Assembly (NCBI GenBank): GCA_030698465.1
Contig: JAUYJZ010000014.1
Coordinates: 1-41,646, forward strand
Source: a bacterium
Lineage (GTDB): Bacteria > Patescibacteriota > Minisyncoccia > Minisyncoccales > UBA10102
Reading direction: 5' to 3'
DNA: 41,646 nt
This document shows positions 7,494-16,375 of the stretch, one piece after another. Made by a program: the position numbers and the translations under genes. The notes beneath the pieces were generated by a model, which saw nothing but the letters and a program-made list of their open reading frames with translations, made no database searches and was not told where the DNA came from. Each line of letters starts with the position of its first letter. The first letter of the stretch is position 1.

Positions 7494-7586
7494 GATCACA
7501 CGGTTCCTCCCGACCCCACTCTTTTAGAACCTTGCGGTTCTAATATTTCCACCACGGGAAGAACCGAAATTTTGTAAACAAAATTT
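7494..7586 (-). repeat. Covarying palindromic element, copy D (upstream of murA, reverse orientation)
   Basis: Read on the - strand the element runs: H1 at 7586-7579/7574-7567 (AAATTTTG with CAAAATTT); outer stem CGGTTCTTCCC with GGGAGGAACCG (7566-7556 and 7511-7501); left loop GTGGTGGAAATAT; inner hairpin TAGAACC-GCAA-GGTTCTA (7542-7525); right loop AAAGAGTGGGGTC; and right end TGTGATC (7500-7494). All stems differ from copies A-C but remain complementary, while the loops and end are nearly the same. Confidence 0.9.
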
Positions 7587-7596
7587 GGAAGACCAT

Positions 7597-8874
7597 ATGG
7601 AGAAATTTGTTATCCGTGGAGGAAATCGCTTGGAAGGTGAAATTGATGTGAGAGGGGCAAAAAATGCCGCCTTTCCCATTTTGGCCGCCACCATTCTTAC
7701 CAATAAGGACTGCGTTATTCGCAACCTCCCTTTAATTGAGGATGTGTTTCGTATGCTTGAGATATTAGAGAGTATGGAGGCTAAAGTGGAGTGGATAGGT
7801 AAAAGAGCGGTGCGCATAAACACGCGCAAACTGAATCCAAGTACTGTGAACAAAGAAGCCATTTTGAGGTTCCGTGGTTCGGTCCTCTTGTATGGTCCCT
7901 TGCTTGCCAGGTTTGGCGCAGTACGCCTTCCTTTGCCTGGAGGAGACATTATTGGAGCCCGTCCCATTGATACCCATCTGGATGCATTCTCACAGCTCGG
8001 GATTGTGATAAAACCATGGCGCCAAGGATATGAACTACGCTTTTCTGGGAAAGTGAAAAACAAGATTATTGTATTAAACGAATTCTCGGTCACGGGAACT
8101 GAAAACCTTTTACTGTTTTGTGCTGCTTTAGGAGAGCGTGTCGTGGTGAAGATTGCAGACATGGATTACCAAGTGCAGGAATTAATTCACGTGCTCCAAA
8201 AGATGGGCTCCTGGGTGAGGGTTTCGGGCCTTCATGAGATAACCATACAGGGAACAAAACAACTTAAGGGATTTTCCCACACCATTATCCCGGACCCCAT
8301 TGAGGCAGGCACTTTTATTGCTCTTGCCATTGGAACCAAAGGGAAGGTATTGGTGAAAAATGTCCCTTTGCGATTCATGACATTCTTTTTAAAGAAGCTG
8401 CGTGATTTTGGGGCAAAGATTGAGATTACAAATGAGAAAGGAGGCATTGGAACCGTTATGGTTTCTCCTGCGGGCAAGCTTGTGATAGATAAGATACAGA
8501 GTTTGATTTATCCGGGCATTCCATCAGATCTACAATCGGTCTTGGGTGTGCTGGCAACCCAGAGCAAGGGCTCTACGCTCTTGCATGACCCTTTGTACGA
8601 AGGCAGGTTAAAGTATTTGGAAGAGTTAAACAAGATGGGAGCTGAAATCTACTTTACCGATCCCCACCGAGCAATCATTAACGGCCCCACCACCCTAAGG
8701 GGAACCAATCTTGGCACGTTTGACCTCAGGGGAGGTGCGGCCCTTATTCTGGCTGCTTTAATGGCAGAAGGAAAAAGCACGATTACTAACATCTACCAGG
8801 TGGACAGAGGATATGAGAGAATAGAAGAGCGTCTGCAAAAACTTGGAGCTGATATTACACGTGTTGTCAACTAA
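7597..8874 (+). CDS. murA: UDP-N-acetylglucosamine 1-carboxyvinyltransferase, Asp at the catalytic-Cys position
   Basis: 425 residues from the ATG at 7597; the frame extends to a TTG inside the palindromic element, which is unlikely to be used. MurA transfers enolpyruvate from PEP to UDP-GlcNAc, the first committed step of peptidoglycan synthesis. Recognisable are GGNRLEGEIDVRGAKNAAFPI (Lys/Asn of the active site) and the loop LPLPGGDIIGARPIDTHLDA. In E. coli this loop reads PGGCAIGARP with catalytic Cys115; here the Cys is Asp, the natural fosfomycin-resistance variant known from Chlamydia and Mycobacterium. It is the first gene of a cell-shape/wall run continuing with mreB. Confidence 0.95.
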   Translation: MEKFVIRGGNRLEGEIDVRGAKNAAFPILAATILTNKDCVIRNLPLIEDVFRMLEILESMEAKVEWIGKRAVRINTRKLNPSTVNKEAILRFRGSVLLYGPLLARFGAVRLPLPGGDIIGARPIDTHLDAFSQLGIVIKPWRQGYELRFSGKVKNKIIVLNEFSVTGTENLLLFCAALGERVVVKIADMDYQVQELIHVLQKMGSWVRVSGLHEITIQGTKQLKGFSHTIIPDPIEAGTFIALAIGTKGKVLVKNVPLRFMTFFLKKLRDFGAKIEITNEKGGIGTVMVSPAGKLVIDKIQSLIYPGIPSDLQSVLGVLATQSKGSTLLHDPLYEGRLKYLEELNKMGAEIYFTDPHRAIINGPTTLRGTNLGTFDLRGGAALILAALMAEGKSTITNIYQVDRGYERIEERLQKLGADITRVVN

Positions 8875-8875
8875 C

Positions 8876-9889
8876 ATGGGACTCTTTATCTCAAAAATCG
8901 GCATTGATTTGGGCACCAAAAACTCTTTGGTGTTTGTGCCTAAAAAAGGTATCGTACTCAATGAGCCCACGGTTGTTGCGGTTTCCCTGGCTGACAACAC
9001 CATTTTGGCAGTAGGGGAGGCTGCAAAGGAAATGACAGGGAGAACTCCAGACACCATACGCGTGTATCGACCCATGAAAGATGGAGTTATTTCCGATTAC
9101 CGGGTTACCCTGGCTATGCTTCGATATTTTTTAAAAAAGGTAGTGCCAAGATATCAGTTTTTTAAACCCGAAGTGTTAATTTCGGTTCCAGCTGGCATTA
9201 CATCCACGGAACGAAGAGCGGTGATAGAGGCTACCACCAAGGCCGGCTCCCGTGCCGTCTATGTTGCAAAAGAACCCATTTTGGCAGCTATTGGAGCTGA
9301 AATTCCAATCAACTCCACTTCAGGACATATGATTGTGGACATTGGAGGAGGAACCACCGAGGTTGCGGTCATCTCTTTAGGAGGAATTGTTGCTTCCTCA
9401 TCTTTGAGGGTGGCAGGAGACAAGATGGATCAGGCAATCTCAGAATATGTGAAGCGCAAATACAATCTTGCCATTGGAGAAAATATGGCAGAAGAGATAA
9501 AAATCAAGATTGGCTGTGCCCTTCCTTTGAAACCCGAACTCACTTGCGAAGTACGGGGGCGGGACCTTGCCCAGGGACTTCCGAAAAATATCAAGCTTGT
9601 TTCCACGGAAATTGCACAGGCGTTACAGGAACCCTTGCAGGAAATTGTCATGGTTATTAAATCCTTGCTTCGAGAAACTCCGCCCGAGCTTTCAGCTGAC
9701 ATCATGGACAAAGGCATGATTATTTCAGGAGGTGGCGCCTTGCTTAAAAATCTTGACCAGCTTATTTCCCAGACTACGGGAGTCCCATGCTTTTTGGCCG
9801 GAGACCCCTTAACGTGCGTTGCCAGGGGAGCTGGAGCAGTATTGGACAATCTTGAAGTATACAAGAGAAGCATCATGGTCAAAAGATGA
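8876..9889 (+). CDS. mreB: Rod-shape-determining protein MreB (first paralogue)
   Basis: 337 residues from the ATG at 8876, 1 base after the murA stop. Bacterial actin filament protein that organises lateral wall synthesis. Actin-fold motifs are the phosphate-1 loop IGIDLGTKNSLVFVPKKGI, the second phosphate loop MIVDIGGGTTEVAVISLGGIV, and the adenosine motif GMIISGGGALLKNLDQLI. A second, more canonical mreB lies about 4.5 kb downstream at 13474; the two differ clearly in sequence (for example LGTKNSLVFV against LGTANSLVYV), so this is an old duplication. The stop overlaps the holB start (ATGA). Confidence 0.95.
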   Translation: MGLFISKIGIDLGTKNSLVFVPKKGIVLNEPTVVAVSLADNTILAVGEAAKEMTGRTPDTIRVYRPMKDGVISDYRVTLAMLRYFLKKVVPRYQFFKPEVLISVPAGITSTERRAVIEATTKAGSRAVYVAKEPILAAIGAEIPINSTSGHMIVDIGGGTTEVAVISLGGIVASSSLRVAGDKMDQAISEYVKRKYNLAIGENMAEEIKIKIGCALPLKPELTCEVRGRDLAQGLPKNIKLVSTEIAQALQEPLQEIVMVIKSLLRETPPELSADIMDKGMIISGGGALLKNLDQLISQTTGVPCFLAGDPLTCVARGAGAVLDNLEVYKRSIMVKR

Positions 9890-10596
9890 AACATCTAGAA
9901 TTGTTAGAGCGCGCATATGCACAGGAAAAGCTTGCTCATGCCTACCTTTTCTCTGGGAATGACAAGGCAGAGAAGGAACGGGTAATAGAGGGGTTTGTCC
10001 AGCTTTTGGTCGGCCCTCAAAAGAATCTGATTCAAGGGGATGTTGTAAATGTGAGTCCGGAAACAAATGAAATCACGATAGGGCAAATACGAAACCTTAA
10101 AAAACAGCTAAGCCTCAGCTCTTGGTTCTCCCCATTTCGAATCGGGATAATTCGATCTGCAGAAGCTATGAACCAAGAAGCTCAATCGGCATTCTTAAAG
10201 CTTTTGGAAGAACCAAGAGGGGATGTGATTCTGCTTTTGGAAGTCCAGCATTCCTCGCTGCTTTTAGATACCATTCGTTCTCGCACCCAGGAGTTGAGAA
10301 TGTATCGTTTTGACTCTCCACAAAAAGAAGTAGCCGGTCTGCTTCCAAAATTAAAAGGTACCTCACTTGCAGATCGCTTTGGCATTGCAGAGCGTGAGAG
10401 TCAAGATCCAAAGGCGCTCTATGAAACCTTGCTTAAAATTCAGCGGGAGGCACGAAGTCAACTTCTTGGTGAATTGCAGGAAGGAAGAGCGGAATCCTTG
10501 AGGATTCTGAAATGCATTGCAGAAGTTCTTTCCTCGCTGCGGGTAACACAAGTAAATGCCAGGTATGCCGCCGAGCGCGTTCTCCTGGAATTGTGA
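9886..10596 (+). CDS. holB: DNA polymerase III delta'-like clamp-loader subunit
   Basis: 236 residues, shorter than E. coli HolB (334). The N-terminus has AHAYLFSGNDKAEKERVI in place of a full P-loop. The AAA+ family pattern ITIGQIRNLKKQLSLS and SAEAMNQEAQSAFLKLLEEP is clear, as is DTIRSRTQELR, which retains an SRT/SRC-like motif. A zinc finger is not seen. It is an ATPase-inactive clamp-loader subunit that would act with DnaX and HolA to load the sliding clamp. The ATG overlaps the mreB stop. The symbol is by family; a DnaX-like role is unlikely because Walker A is absent. Confidence 0.85.
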   Translation: MKHLELLERAYAQEKLAHAYLFSGNDKAEKERVIEGFVQLLVGPQKNLIQGDVVNVSPETNEITIGQIRNLKKQLSLSSWFSPFRIGIIRSAEAMNQEAQSAFLKLLEEPRGDVILLLEVQHSSLLLDTIRSRTQELRMYRFDSPQKEVAGLLPKLKGTSLADRFGIAERESQDPKALYETLLKIQREARSQLLGELQEGRAESLRILKCIAEVLSSLRVTQVNARYAAERVLLEL

Positions 10597-10598
10597 AT

Positions 10599-11153
10599 AT
10601 GGTAAAGGGAATCCTTGAAAAAATAAAGCCGGAATTTGTTAATGCAGTGGAATTCTTTCGTCATGAAGCGGCGAAAATTCGGACCGGCCAGGCAAGCCCT
10701 GCCTTAGTAGAGGATGTTTTGGTTGATATTGCAGGGCAACAGCTTCCGATAAGGCAGTTGGGAGGAATTTCTCTGCCTGAACGGCGTCAAATTTTAATTC
10801 AACCCTGGGATACTTCATATCTGGGTCCTATGGAAAAAGCCCTTCTCAAGGCTTCTTTGGGAACCTCTCCTGTGGTTGAGGGGAAAGTGTTGCGCATCAC
10901 TTTACCTCAAGTGACGCAGGAATACCGCCAGACTCTTCTTAAACTCTTGGCAGAGAAAGCAGAGCTATCAAAACAAACCCTAAGAAAATGGAGGGATGAA
11001 GCATGGGGAGAAATCCAGGAAAGTGAGCGAAGAGGCGATATCAGAGAAGATGATAAATTCAAGGGCAAAGAAGAGCTCCAGCGCCTTGTGGATGAATATT
11101 CTGGTAAGGTAGATGAACTTGTAGAGAAAAAGAAAAAAGAGGTTGAATTATAG
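10599..11153 (+). CDS. frr: Ribosome recycling factor
   Basis: 184 residues from the ATG at 10599, 2 bases after the holB stop; the longer reading frame upstream overlaps holB and is not needed. RRF splits the post-termination ribosome with EF-G. Diagnostic segments are EFFRHEAAKIRTGQASPALVED, the domain II strand PIRQLGGISLPERRQILIQPWD, and the C-terminal three-helix part SERRGDIREDDKFKGKEELQ with a charged end EKKKKEVEL. Normal length. Confidence 0.96.
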   Translation: MVKGILEKIKPEFVNAVEFFRHEAAKIRTGQASPALVEDVLVDIAGQQLPIRQLGGISLPERRQILIQPWDTSYLGPMEKALLKASLGTSPVVEGKVLRITLPQVTQEYRQTLLKLLAEKAELSKQTLRKWRDEAWGEIQESERRGDIREDDKFKGKEELQRLVDEYSGKVDELVEKKKKEVEL

Positions 11154-11156
11154 ACC

Positions 11157-12245
11157 ATGGCCCTTTTCATTGTTTTGCTAAGTTTCCTTGCCTTAATTGT
11201 TCTTCACGAACTTGGGCATTATTTTTTTGCTAAAAAATACGGGGTAAAAGTAGAAGAGTTTGGCATTGGACTTCCGCCTCGATTGATTGGAAAAAAGATA
11301 GGGGAGACTATATATTCCTTAAATCTTCTTCCCTTGGGTGCTTTTGTGCGTTTGGAAGGGGAGGAACAAGCCCTGCCTGGTCCCCGAAGCTTTAGCACAA
11401 AGCCCATATGGCAAAGAATGGTTATCGTGGCGGCAGGGGTTGTTGCCTTTTGGCTAGTAGCTTTCCTTATTTTTACCGGCCTTGGTGCAACAACCGGAAT
11501 TCCAACTGGAATTGGGGACGAAGAAACAGCCGGTGTGGCAAATCCCATAGTACAGATTCTCGGAGTGGCAAAAGGGTCTCCAGCGGAATCAGCAGGTCTT
11601 GAACTGGGAGATAGTATAGTAAAAATGACCGAGGTGGATTCGGGTGTTTCGCTTGAGCCCACCAAGGTACAGGAAGTCCAGTTCTTTACCGATAGTGCCG
11701 AGGCAAAAGAGATTCTTCTTTTGGTGAAGAGAGGAAATGAAACGAGAGAAATTGTCTTAGTGCCGAGAGCTGACCCTCCAGCTGGCGAGGGTGCCATGGG
11801 AGTTGCCTTGGTGCGAACCGGTCTGGTGAAGTATACCTGGTGGAAATCCCCCTTGCGCGCTCTTGAACGAACCTGGGCCTTAACCTTTGAGATTGTCCGC
11901 AATCTCCTGGGTTTGATTTTCAATCTGGCACAGGGAAAGGGAGTGCCAAGTGGTGTTGAAGTCATGGGCCCGGTAGGTATTGTTCAAGTCCTAACTAACT
12001 CTTTTTCCTTGGGCATAGCCCAATTTCTCTCTTTCTTTGCGGTTCTCGCTGTCTACCTTGCTATATTTAACGCTTTGCCTATTCCTGTGGTGGATGGAGG
12101 CAAACTACTGTTTTTGGCTATTGAAGCTGTTCGAAAGAAGCCCGTCCCTGAGTTTGTGGAACAGCGGCTTTCTGCGGTGGTATTCGTCCTCTTGATAACC
12201 TTGATGATTTGGGTAACCATAAAGGATATTGCACGCATTTTATGA
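11157..12245 (+). CDS. rseP: RseP-like site-2 (M50) zinc metalloprotease
   Basis: 362 residues. Intramembrane protease with the zinc-binding motif HELGH in the first membrane segment (IVLHELGHYFFAKKYGVKV). Other family features are the GIGLPPRLIGKK segment, a central PDZ-like domain (about residues 125-200, GVAKGSPAESAGLELGDSIVKM), and the third-ligand motif FNALPIPVVDGGKLLF in the C-terminal membrane part. It would cut transmembrane substrates such as anti-sigma factors or signal-peptide remnants. It starts 3 bases after frr, and its stop overlaps the proS start. The frr, rseP, proS order resembles the common frr-dxr-rseP-proS order without dxr. Confidence 0.93.
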   Translation: MALFIVLLSFLALIVLHELGHYFFAKKYGVKVEEFGIGLPPRLIGKKIGETIYSLNLLPLGAFVRLEGEEQALPGPRSFSTKPIWQRMVIVAAGVVAFWLVAFLIFTGLGATTGIPTGIGDEETAGVANPIVQILGVAKGSPAESAGLELGDSIVKMTEVDSGVSLEPTKVQEVQFFTDSAEAKEILLLVKRGNETREIVLVPRADPPAGEGAMGVALVRTGLVKYTWWKSPLRALERTWALTFEIVRNLLGLIFNLAQGKGVPSGVEVMGPVGIVQVLTNSFSLGIAQFLSFFAVLAVYLAIFNALPIPVVDGGKLLFLAIEAVRKKPVPEFVEQRLSAVVFVLLITLMIWVTIKDIARIL

Positions 12246-13477
12246 AACAATCAGAACTGTTCAGTAAAACTCAGAGATCTTTCCCCAAAAATGAAGAAAG
12301 CGTGAACGCCCAGCTTCTCTTGAGGGCGGGCTATGTAGAGAAACTCATGGCGGGGGTTTATTCGTATCTGCCTTTAGGTCTTCTGGTTCTCCGCAATATT
12401 GAACGGATTGTTCGAGAAGAAATGAATGCCCTGGGCGCCGTCGAGGTGCTCTTGCCTTCATTGCATCCAAAGGAGAATTGGCAGACAACGGGCAGATGGA
12501 AAACCATGGATGACCTGTATAAGCTCAAAGACCGGGGTGGGCGGGAATTTGCGTTGGCTGGAACTCATGAAGAAGTTATTGTCCCTTTGCTTAAAAAGTT
12601 TGTGAGTTCATATAAGGACTTGCCCTTGGCGGTGTATCAGATTCAAAACAAGTTTCGCGATGAACTTCGAGCAAAGTCGGGCTTGCTGCGGGGAAGAGAA
12701 TTTTTAATGAAAGACCTATACTCTTTCCATGCCAACGAAAACGATATGCTCCAATACTACGAAAAAGTAAAAGTGGCATATCGAAACATCTTTTCTCGAG
12801 TCGGATTAAAGGCTATTGAGACCGAGGCGAGCGGAGGAACCTTTTCTGACTTCTCTCATGAATACCAAGTGCTTACCGAGGCCGGGGAAGATGAAATCAT
12901 CTATTGTGCAGGTGGGGACTATGCAGCTAACGCTGAAATAAGCCAGGCGAAAGAAGGCAAGCAATGCGACCTTGGACACGGGCCCTTAAAGAAGGCAAAA
13001 TCCATTGAGGTGGGGAACATTTTTCCCTTAAAAGACAAATACTCAAAGGCGTTTAATCTTTCTTTCAAGGATGAGAAGGGAAAGGAGCATTTGGTACAGA
13101 TGGGATGTTATGGCATTGGCCTGGGAAGATTATTGGGAACCATTGTTGAGGTGCATCATGACAAAGGAGGTATTGTCTGGCCCAGCGAAGTTGCTCCCTT
13201 TCAGATTCACCTTCTTTCTTTGTCAGGCGGGGAAAAAGCAGCAAAAAGAGCATATGAGGAATTGCAGGCAAAGGGGATTGAAGTGTTGTTTGACGACCGG
13301 GAGGCGAGCCCTGGAGAAAAGCTGACTGATGCGGACCTCTTGGGCATACCCCTTCGGTTGGTGTCGTCTGAAAAGACAGCCTCCAGTGATTCCTTTGAGG
13401 TAAAAAAAAGAGATGAGGAGAAAATTGAATTGGTAAAGAAAAAGGATTTGGTAAGCTATCTTTCAAGGCCCATATGA
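12242..13477 (+). CDS. proS: Prolyl-tRNA synthetase without editing domain
   Basis: 411 residues from the ATG at 12242 (ATGA overlap with the protease gene). Class II aminoacyl-tRNA synthetase. Motif 2 is visible as QIQNKFRDELRAKSGLLRGREFLMKD, motif 3 as GCYGIGLGRLLGTI, and the C-terminal anticodon-binding domain as FQIHLLSLSGGE to VLFDDREASPGEKL. The roughly 180-residue YbaK-like editing insertion of E. coli ProRS is absent; only a short linker (YCAGGDYAANAEISQAKEG) joins motif 2 to motif 3. Short ProRS forms are known from alphaproteobacteria and mitochondria. Ala-tRNA(Pro) editing would need a separate protein. Confidence 0.95.
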   Translation: MKQSELFSKTQRSFPKNEESVNAQLLLRAGYVEKLMAGVYSYLPLGLLVLRNIERIVREEMNALGAVEVLLPSLHPKENWQTTGRWKTMDDLYKLKDRGGREFALAGTHEEVIVPLLKKFVSSYKDLPLAVYQIQNKFRDELRAKSGLLRGREFLMKDLYSFHANENDMLQYYEKVKVAYRNIFSRVGLKAIETEASGGTFSDFSHEYQVLTEAGEDEIIYCAGGDYAANAEISQAKEGKQCDLGHGPLKKAKSIEVGNIFPLKDKYSKAFNLSFKDEKGKEHLVQMGCYGIGLGRLLGTIVEVHHDKGGIVWPSEVAPFQIHLLSLSGGEKAAKRAYEELQAKGIEVLFDDREASPGEKLTDADLLGIPLRLVSSEKTASSDSFEVKKRDEEKIELVKKKDLVSYLSRPI

Positions 13478-14535
13478 AAAAGCTGCTGCGAAAACTCATG
13501 TCATATCTGGGCCAGGATATTGCCATTGATTTAGGTACGGCAAACTCTTTGGTGTACGTGCGGGGGAAAGGGATTGTTATCCAGGAACCCTCTGTTGTGG
13601 CTGTGAATCAAAAGACCGGGCAGATTCTAGCCATTGGAGCTGAAGCCAAAAACATGGTGGGAAGGACTCCATCTCATATTGTGGCAACCCGCCCTCTAGT
13701 AAAGGGAGTGATATCGGACTTTGAGGTGACAGAACAGATGCTTCGGTATTTCATCAACAAGGTGGCGCGGAGAAAGTTCCTATTTTCTCTGGGACCGAGA
13801 GTTATCGTGGGCATTCCTTTTGGGGTAACAGAGGTGGAAAAGAAAGCGGTCCGAGATGCCACCCTCAATGCCGGAGCTCGAGAAGTCTACCTTATCGATG
13901 AACCCATGGCAGCTGCCATTGGTTCCAGGCTTTTGGTGCAGGAAGCTGGAGGAAATTTTATTGTGGATATTGGAGGCGGGACCGCCGAGGTAGCCATTAT
14001 ATCTTTGGGGGGTATTGTAACTGCAAAGTCCCTGCGGGTTGCGGGAGATAAATTGAATGAAGATATCATTCAATTTGCGCAAGATGAATACAAACTCTTA
14101 ATTGGCGAGCGAACTGCAGAGGGCCTAAAGCTTGGCATTGGCTCTGCCCATCCTTTAAAAGAGAAAAAAGAGATGCCTTTGCGTGGCCGCAATCTGGTGT
14201 CTGGACTCCCTGAGGAAATCCTGGTGTCAGATACTGAAATTCGGAGAGCCATGGAGCGTTCCGTGCGGCAAATCGTGGGAGAAATCAAGGCTGCCGTGGA
14301 GCAGACGCCTCCTGAACTGTTGGCAGATATCATGGAAAAGGGCATTTATCTTTCGGGCGGAGGAGCTTTATTGCGGGGTCTTGATCTCCTTATCTCAAAG
14401 GAAACCAAGATACCCACGGCTATCGTAGAAGATCCTTTAACGGCCGTGGTGAGGGGAGCTGGTATGGTTTTAGAGAATCTTGATGAACTACAGGATGTAT
14501 TGGTAGAAACAGAAGATTTAGAACCACCGCGATGA
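13474..14535 (+). CDS. mreB: Rod-shape-determining protein MreB (second, more canonical paralogue)
   Basis: 353 residues. Actin-like motifs: DIAIDLGTANSLVYVRGKGI, the conserved RPLVKGVISDFEVTEQMLRYF, phosphate loop FIVDIGGGTAEVAIISLGGIV, and IYLSGGGALLRGLDLLI. It starts MKKLLRKLMSYLGQD, which could give an amphipathic membrane-targeting helix. The ATG overlaps the proS stop. It ends with an acidic tail (ETEDLEPPR). The stop codon touches the left arm of the following palindromic element. Confidence 0.96.
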   Translation: MKKLLRKLMSYLGQDIAIDLGTANSLVYVRGKGIVIQEPSVVAVNQKTGQILAIGAEAKNMVGRTPSHIVATRPLVKGVISDFEVTEQMLRYFINKVARRKFLFSLGPRVIVGIPFGVTEVEKKAVRDATLNAGAREVYLIDEPMAAAIGSRLLVQEAGGNFIVDIGGGTAEVAIISLGGIVTAKSLRVAGDKLNEDIIQFAQDEYKLLIGERTAEGLKLGIGSAHPLKEKKEMPLRGRNLVSGLPEEILVSDTEIRRAMERSVRQIVGEIKAAVEQTPPELLADIMEKGIYLSGGGALLRGLDLLISKETKIPTAIVEDPLTAVVRGAGMVLENLDELQDVLVETEDLEPPR

Positions 14536-14658
14536 ATTTTACCCCGACCCCCAATTTTAAGTAATGTGCCGGTGCGATTTTAACGCTCGGCAGGGACGCC
14601 TCGCTAAATCGCCCGTCAAAGTACAGCAGTTTACTTTGACCCACCACGGGGTAAAATT
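14535..14658 (-). repeat. Divergent palindromic element, copy E (between mreB and gatC)
   Basis: A 12-bp perfect terminal inverted repeat, AATTTTACCCCG at 14535-14546 and its complement at 14647-14658. Inside are a 9-bp stem 14615-14623/14632-14640 and an irregular stem around 14574-14612 (GCGATTT with AAATCGC). On the - strand the flanks read CCCCGTGGTGGG and GGGGGTCGGGG, matching the CCCGTGGTGG and GGGGTCGGG loops of copy D, but there is no H1 and no TGTGATC end. It links the covarying family with the ACCCCG class. Confidence 0.75.
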
Positions 14659-14669
14659 ATTCTACAAAT

Positions 14670-14966
14670 ATGATTGAAAAAAAACAAGTACAACATATCG
14701 CACAACTTGCTCGCCTTACATTGAATGAAAAGGAAGAGGTGCAATACCAACAAGATTTGTCTCAGATTCTGGACTATTTTGATATTCTTCAGAAAGTGGA
14801 AACTAAAAGCATAGTTCCCATGACTCATGCGGTTCCCCTTGAGAACGTTGTGCGTGAAGATATTCCAAAACGCGAAAAAGCCGATGTTGTTTTAAGGATG
14901 ACTCAGCTTATGCCAATCCTCAAAGACGGATTCTTGAAGGTAAAAACGATTCTTTCTTGGAAATGA
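14670..14966 (+). CDS. gatC: Asp/Glu-tRNA amidotransferase subunit C
   Basis: 98 residues. The small subunit stabilises GatA in the GatCAB complex, which converts misacylated Glu-tRNA(Gln) and Asp-tRNA(Asn). The family pattern is complete: VQHIAQLARLTLNEKEEVQYQQDL, ILDYFDILQKVET, and PMTHAVPLENVVREDIPK. It precedes gatA with an ATGA overlap; gatB lies separately at 28060. No Shine-Dalgarno site is seen before its ATG. Confidence 0.95.
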   Translation: MIEKKQVQHIAQLARLTLNEKEEVQYQQDLSQILDYFDILQKVETKSIVPMTHAVPLENVVREDIPKREKADVVLRMTQLMPILKDGFLKVKTILSWK

Positions 14967-16375
14967 CCATTGCAGAACTTAGTATTGAAAAGGCGCAGGA
15001 AGGGCTTCTTTCAAAGGAGTTTTCTGCATTGGAATTTCTTGAGGAGGCCCTGAGAATTGTAGAAGAAAAAGAACCAAATCTTCACGCCTTTTTGACTCTT
15101 ACTCCAGAGCTTGCAAAGGAAGCAGCAAAAGTCACAGACGAGAAAATCGCAAAGGGCCAAAAGCTCCTAGCGCTTTCTGGCATTCCTTGCTCTGTGAAGG
15201 ACGCAATCTTGGTTCAAGGGGTGCGATGCACTGCGGCCTCCCGCATGCTGGAAAACTACATTGCCCCCTATGATGCTTTTGTGACTAAAAAAATAAAAGA
15301 GGCAGGAGTCAGCATCATGGGGAAAACTAACATGGATGAGTTCGGCATGGGAGCTTCCACAGAAAACTCCTCGTTTGGACCAACCACAAATCCTGTGGAT
15401 CCAAAGCGCGTCCCAGGAGGTAGCTCCGGGGGATCGGCAGTTTCAGTGGCAAGTTCTGAATCCATGATTTCTTTGGGTGAGGACACGGGTGGGTCTATTA
15501 GGCAGCCCGCATCCTTTTGCGGTATTGTGGGGTTAAAGCCAACCTATGGAGCGGTTTCAAGAGCCGGCATCATTTCCTTGGCATCTTCTTTGGATCAGGT
15601 GGGCTCCTTGGCAAAGAGTGCAAGGGATGCTGAAATTCTATTTCAGGTTATTCAAGGAAAAGACCCTAAAGATGCCACAAGTATTTCACCTCCCACGACG
15701 AGAAAAAAGATGAATATGAAAGAACTTCGGATTGGAATCCCCAAAGAATATTTTGCAAAAGGCTTGGACACAGATGTAAAAAAGGTTGTGGAAGGTGCCA
15801 TCCAGAAGTTTGAACAGGCAGGAGCCTCCCTTGTAGAGGTTGAACTGCCCAGTGTTGAGTATGCCCTAGCTGCCTACTATGTCATTAATACCTCTGAAGC
15901 TTCATCAAATCTGGCCCGATATGATGGTGTTCGTTACGGTTTACACCAAGAAGCCTCGAATTTATTGGGAGAGTACTTAGATTCTCGCGGGGCTGGGTTT
16001 GGTAAAGAGGTAAAGCGCAGAATTATGCTGGGCACCTATGCTCTTTCCGCAGGATACTATGACGCCTACTATGTGAAAGCCCAGAAGGTACGTTCACTGT
16101 TAAAGCAGGATTTTGAACGAGCCTTTTTAAAGGCAGACGTTCTCATGGGTCCCACGTCTCCGGTCCTGCCTTTTCGGTTTGGCGAGCGAACAAAAGATCC
16201 CTTGGCCATGTATTTGATTGATATCTATACTGTTCCGGTAAACTTGGTGGGACTTCCAGCAATCTCTCTGCCAGCGGGAACCGTGGGGAATCTCCCTGTG
16301 GGATTACAGGTTATTTCTCCCGCGTTTTCGGAGGACCTGTTATTTTCTGTGGGCAAAATGTTAGAGAAGCTGTAG
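14963..16375 (+). CDS. gatA: Asp/Glu-tRNA amidotransferase subunit A
   Basis: 470 residues from the ATG at 14963 that overlaps the gatC stop. It is an amidase-signature enzyme releasing ammonia from glutamine. The catalytic Lys is in GIPCSVKDAI, the nucleophile loop is GGSSGGSAVSVAS, and the cis-Ser region is DTGGSIRQPASFCGIVGLKPTYG. The C-terminal part has LPAGTVGNLPVGLQVISPAF. The length is normal. The stop TAG is directly followed by an ACCCCG inverted repeat. Its presence implies the indirect route to Gln-tRNA and/or Asn-tRNA. Confidence 0.97.
   Translation: MTIAELSIEKAQEGLLSKEFSALEFLEEALRIVEEKEPNLHAFLTLTPELAKEAAKVTDEKIAKGQKLLALSGIPCSVKDAILVQGVRCTAASRMLENYIAPYDAFVTKKIKEAGVSIMGKTNMDEFGMGASTENSSFGPTTNPVDPKRVPGGSSGGSAVSVASSESMISLGEDTGGSIRQPASFCGIVGLKPTYGAVSRAGIISLASSLDQVGSLAKSARDAEILFQVIQGKDPKDATSISPPTTRKKMNMKELRIGIPKEYFAKGLDTDVKKVVEGAIQKFEQAGASLVEVELPSVEYALAAYYVINTSEASSNLARYDGVRYGLHQEASNLLGEYLDSRGAGFGKEVKRRIMLGTYALSAGYYDAYYVKAQKVRSLLKQDFERAFLKADVLMGPTSPVLPFRFGERTKDPLAMYLIDIYTVPVNLVGLPAISLPAGTVGNLPVGLQVISPAFSEDLLFSVGKMLEKL

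Noticed and set aside
7524..8162. 212-codon ORF antisense to murA
   Set aside because: Shadow frame of a clear murA gene; composition is low in typical protein patterns (Ser/Arg/Pro-rich).
11219..11965. 248-codon ORF antisense to the RseP-like gene
   Set aside because: Shadow of a gene with conserved HELGH and PDZ features on the other strand.
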